Assembly (NCBI GenBank): GCA_021731345.1
Contig: JAKFXO010000135.1
Span: forward strand, 1 to 6,757
DNA: 6,757 nt
From: Candidatus Peribacterales bacterium
GTDB lineage: Bacteria; Patescibacteriota; Gracilibacteria; Peribacterales; Peribacteraceae
Direction of reading: 5' to 3'
The position numbers and the translations under genes are program-made. Positions 5,350 through 6,757 of the stretch are shown here, in pieces (positions within the stretch are counted from its first letter, which is position 1; each line of letters begins with the position of its first letter). A model generated the notes under the pieces. The model saw only the letters and a program-made list of their open reading frames with translations. It made no database searches and was not told the origin of the DNA.

Positions 5350-6150
5350 ATGAAAAAAGGTATAGACACACGGCAGATACACGTAAAAGCAGGGCAAACA
5401 CTCCTGACACCTATTGAGCTCGTCCTTACGGGTGTCGAGTCGCGTGCCGACGTCCGTATCGGACAGGGCGCGAAAGTTGTGATCTATGATGCAAGTACGT
5501 CGGATTTGCATGGTGTGGATGTGACGCTCGAAGCGGGTAGCAACCTTTTGTACGTATCGCTTAGTTTTGCCTCAACTCGGACATTTCGTTCCACGGTTGC
5601 CGATGGCGCCTCTATACATTGGCACTGCACGACCATCGGCAATGCTGCCCATGACCATTCACTCATCTCTATTTGCACCGGTCCGAATGCGAAGAGCGAT
5701 ATTGATTGGATCTTTGCGGTGCGTGGAAAAGAGCGTCAGTCTGTCAGTGTCCGCAATATTTTTTCAGCGAGAAACGGCGGCGGCGAAATTACGCTGAAAG
5801 GAGTGGCACAGCAAAAAGCACACGCCGTGTGTAATGGCATGATCGAAATAACGGAGGAGGGGACTGGGACGGACACATATCTGACCGAAGACGTCCTCAT
5901 GCTTGATGCCACAGCCAAAGTGGACGCTATTCCAGGCCTCGAAATCCGCACCAATGACGTGAAAGCCAGCCACAGTGCCACGGTGTCACGTGTGACAGCC
6001 GAAGATTTATTCTATCTGCAGTCTCGTGGGATCGATGAAAAGACCGCTCGCACGATGTTCGTGGACGGCTTCCTGTCTGACCTTACGCATTCGATGCCAG
6101 ATGAGATGCTGCGTGATCGGGTGCTCAGTGTTCTGACACTCGCACTCTAA
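5350..6150 (+). CDS. sufD: SufD-like Fe-S assembly protein, short form
   Basis: This second SUF scaffold subunit is expected to pair with SufB and SufC to form the SufBCD complex. The 266-residue product is almost only the beta-helix core plus the C-terminal helical region. Typical SufD has over 400 residues, so the N-terminal helical domain is absent. The C-terminus has the family signature: IPGLEIRTNDVKASHSATVS, then AEDLFYLQSRGID and MFVDGFL. H208 in the ASHSATVS motif matches the functionally important SufD histidine (His360 in E. coli, from memory). The same block aligns with SufB residues about 393-440, showing the paralogy. The ATG at 5350 has no Shine-Dalgarno; an upstream stop-free extension with SufD character is not visible. 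It most likely shares the sufB promoter and converges on the 16S gene. It could also be described simply as a SufBD-domain protein. Confidence 0.88.
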   Translation: MKKGIDTRQIHVKAGQTLLTPIELVLTGVESRADVRIGQGAKVVIYDASTSDLHGVDVTLEAGSNLLYVSLSFASTRTFRSTVADGASIHWHCTTIGNAAHDHSLISICTGPNAKSDIDWIFAVRGKERQSVSVRNIFSARNGGGEITLKGVAQQKAHAVCNGMIEITEEGTGTDTYLTEDVLMLDATAKVDAIPGLEIRTNDVKASHSATVSRVTAEDLFYLQSRGIDEKTARTMFVDGFLSDLTHSMPDEMLRDRVLSVLTLAL

Positions 6151-6190
6151 ACCAGCGACACGCCAAAATTCACCCCATCGTGTAGTAGAG

Positions 6191-6230
6191 AAAGTGTTAG
6201 GTTTGATCCGTTGCCCCGAAGGGCTAACGA
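6191..6230 (-). repeat. Copy B of a duplicated UUCG-hairpin unit in the 16S spacer
   Basis: This unit of about 40 nt resembles 6324-6363. Both share AAAGTGTT on the left, then 14-15 bases, then CCCCGAAGGG, one variable base and TAAC. As RNA (- strand), GCCC-UUCG-GGGC forms a capped hairpin. GTTAG (6196-6200) can pair with CTAAC (6224-6228) as an alternative outer stem. Confidence 0.5.
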
Positions 6231-6308
6231 GATCGATTCACGTATAGGGCTCTTGGCCCCGCAGAACCCAGTGTCCCATTCGAGAGACTGAGTTCTGAGG
6301 ACCGAAGA

Positions 6309-6364
6309 GGGTGTTCCCTACTCAAAGTGTTGGCTATGTTGGTTTCCCCGAAGGGATAACACCC
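6309..6364 (-). repeat. Copy A of the duplicated UUCG-hairpin unit, with longer closing stem
   Basis: This copy contains the same AAAGTGTT...CCCCGAAGGG.TAAC block at 6324-6360. It also has a perfect 7-bp closing stem, GGGTGTT (6309-6315) with AACACCC (6358-6364), around the UUCG hairpin. GTGTT at 6327-6331 could compete for the same AACAC. Sequence differs from copy B, but a similar stem-plus-capped-hairpin shape is possible. Confidence 0.5.
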
Positions 6365-6396
6365 CAGAGCATAGTTCCAGGTTATAAACTCCCTGG

Positions 6397-6757
<361 letters not shown>

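Larger units (their letters stand above)
6151..6396 (-). other. Structured 16S downstream spacer without tRNA or 23S
   Basis: About 246 bases separate the 16S 3' end from the stop codon of the opposing sufD. Read as RNA on the - strand it is rich in hairpins. There is a 5-bp CCAGG/CCTGG stem beside the 16S end (6377-6396), and two C(UUCG)G-capped hairpins (6213-6224 and 6346-6355). A 12-position stem (6264-6275 with 6284-6295) has one wobble and one mismatch. I find no tRNA cloverleaf and no 23S 5' start. No classic T-run terminator was found on either strand, so the ends of the 16S and sufD transcripts are not located. The region may carry precursor-rRNA processing structures or a small RNA. 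Confidence 0.6.

Noticed and set aside
6156..6396. tRNA gene in the 16S spacer
   Set aside because: GATCGATTCACG and TCTCGAATGGGA resemble T-loops, but no acceptor, D or anticodon stem could be assembled around them on either strand.

Overview
The window looks like chromosomal DNA from an uncultivated bacterium of the Candidate Phyla Radiation (Patescibacteria). My tentative placement is the Gracilibacteria/Peregrinibacteria side. The placement rests on the 3' part of a 16S rRNA gene that is clearly bacterial but unusual: it reads GTACTCACC where most bacteria have GTACACACC, has an AGAA helix-45 tetraloop, and has a modified anti-Shine-Dalgarno tail. It also fits that almost no gene here has a Shine-Dalgarno sequence and that no 23S follows the 16S. 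A complete purH and suf genes fit the better-equipped lineages of that group. UGA is used as a normal stop, so there is no sign of the UGA=Gly code of some Gracilibacteria. Most genes sample at about 50% GC.

Layout, left to right. (1) 1-2190, + strand: purH (bifunctional AICAR transformylase/IMP cyclohydrolase). Three bases later comes a 32-codon ORF that is almost purely a membrane anchor, then, in another frame, a thermonuclease-like SNase domain. Anchor and nuclease look like one protein split by a frameshift. (2) 2191-2882: an unrecognised ORF with a Pro-rich tail (+) converging on a previously unmarked 48-residue ORF (-). The latter has a near-consensus sigma70 promoter, and a shared hairpin terminator lies between them. 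(3) 2883-3051: non-coding DNA with strong inverted repeats. (4) 3052-3714, - strand: a low-GC NYN (PIN-like) ribonuclease-family gene that looks acquired. It is separated from sufB by 137 bp containing two tandem hairpins. (5) 3852-6150, + strand: sufB followed by an unusually short sufD, the scaffold proteins of SUF iron-sulfur cluster assembly. No sufC, sufS or sufU is visible. (6) 6151-6396: a structured spacer with a duplicated UUCG-capped RNA unit. (7) 6397-6757, - strand: the 3' 361 nt of 16S rRNA, running off the right edge.

Functionally, purH completes de novo IMP synthesis, SufB/SufD scaffold Fe-S clusters, and the two nuclease genes probably deal with nucleic acid scavenging or RNA metabolism. 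These units are not obviously co-regulated. The best leads are the altered 16S tail and helix 45, the orphan 16S with its duplicated structured spacer, the split membrane nuclease, and the small promoter-ORF-terminator cassette on the - strand.
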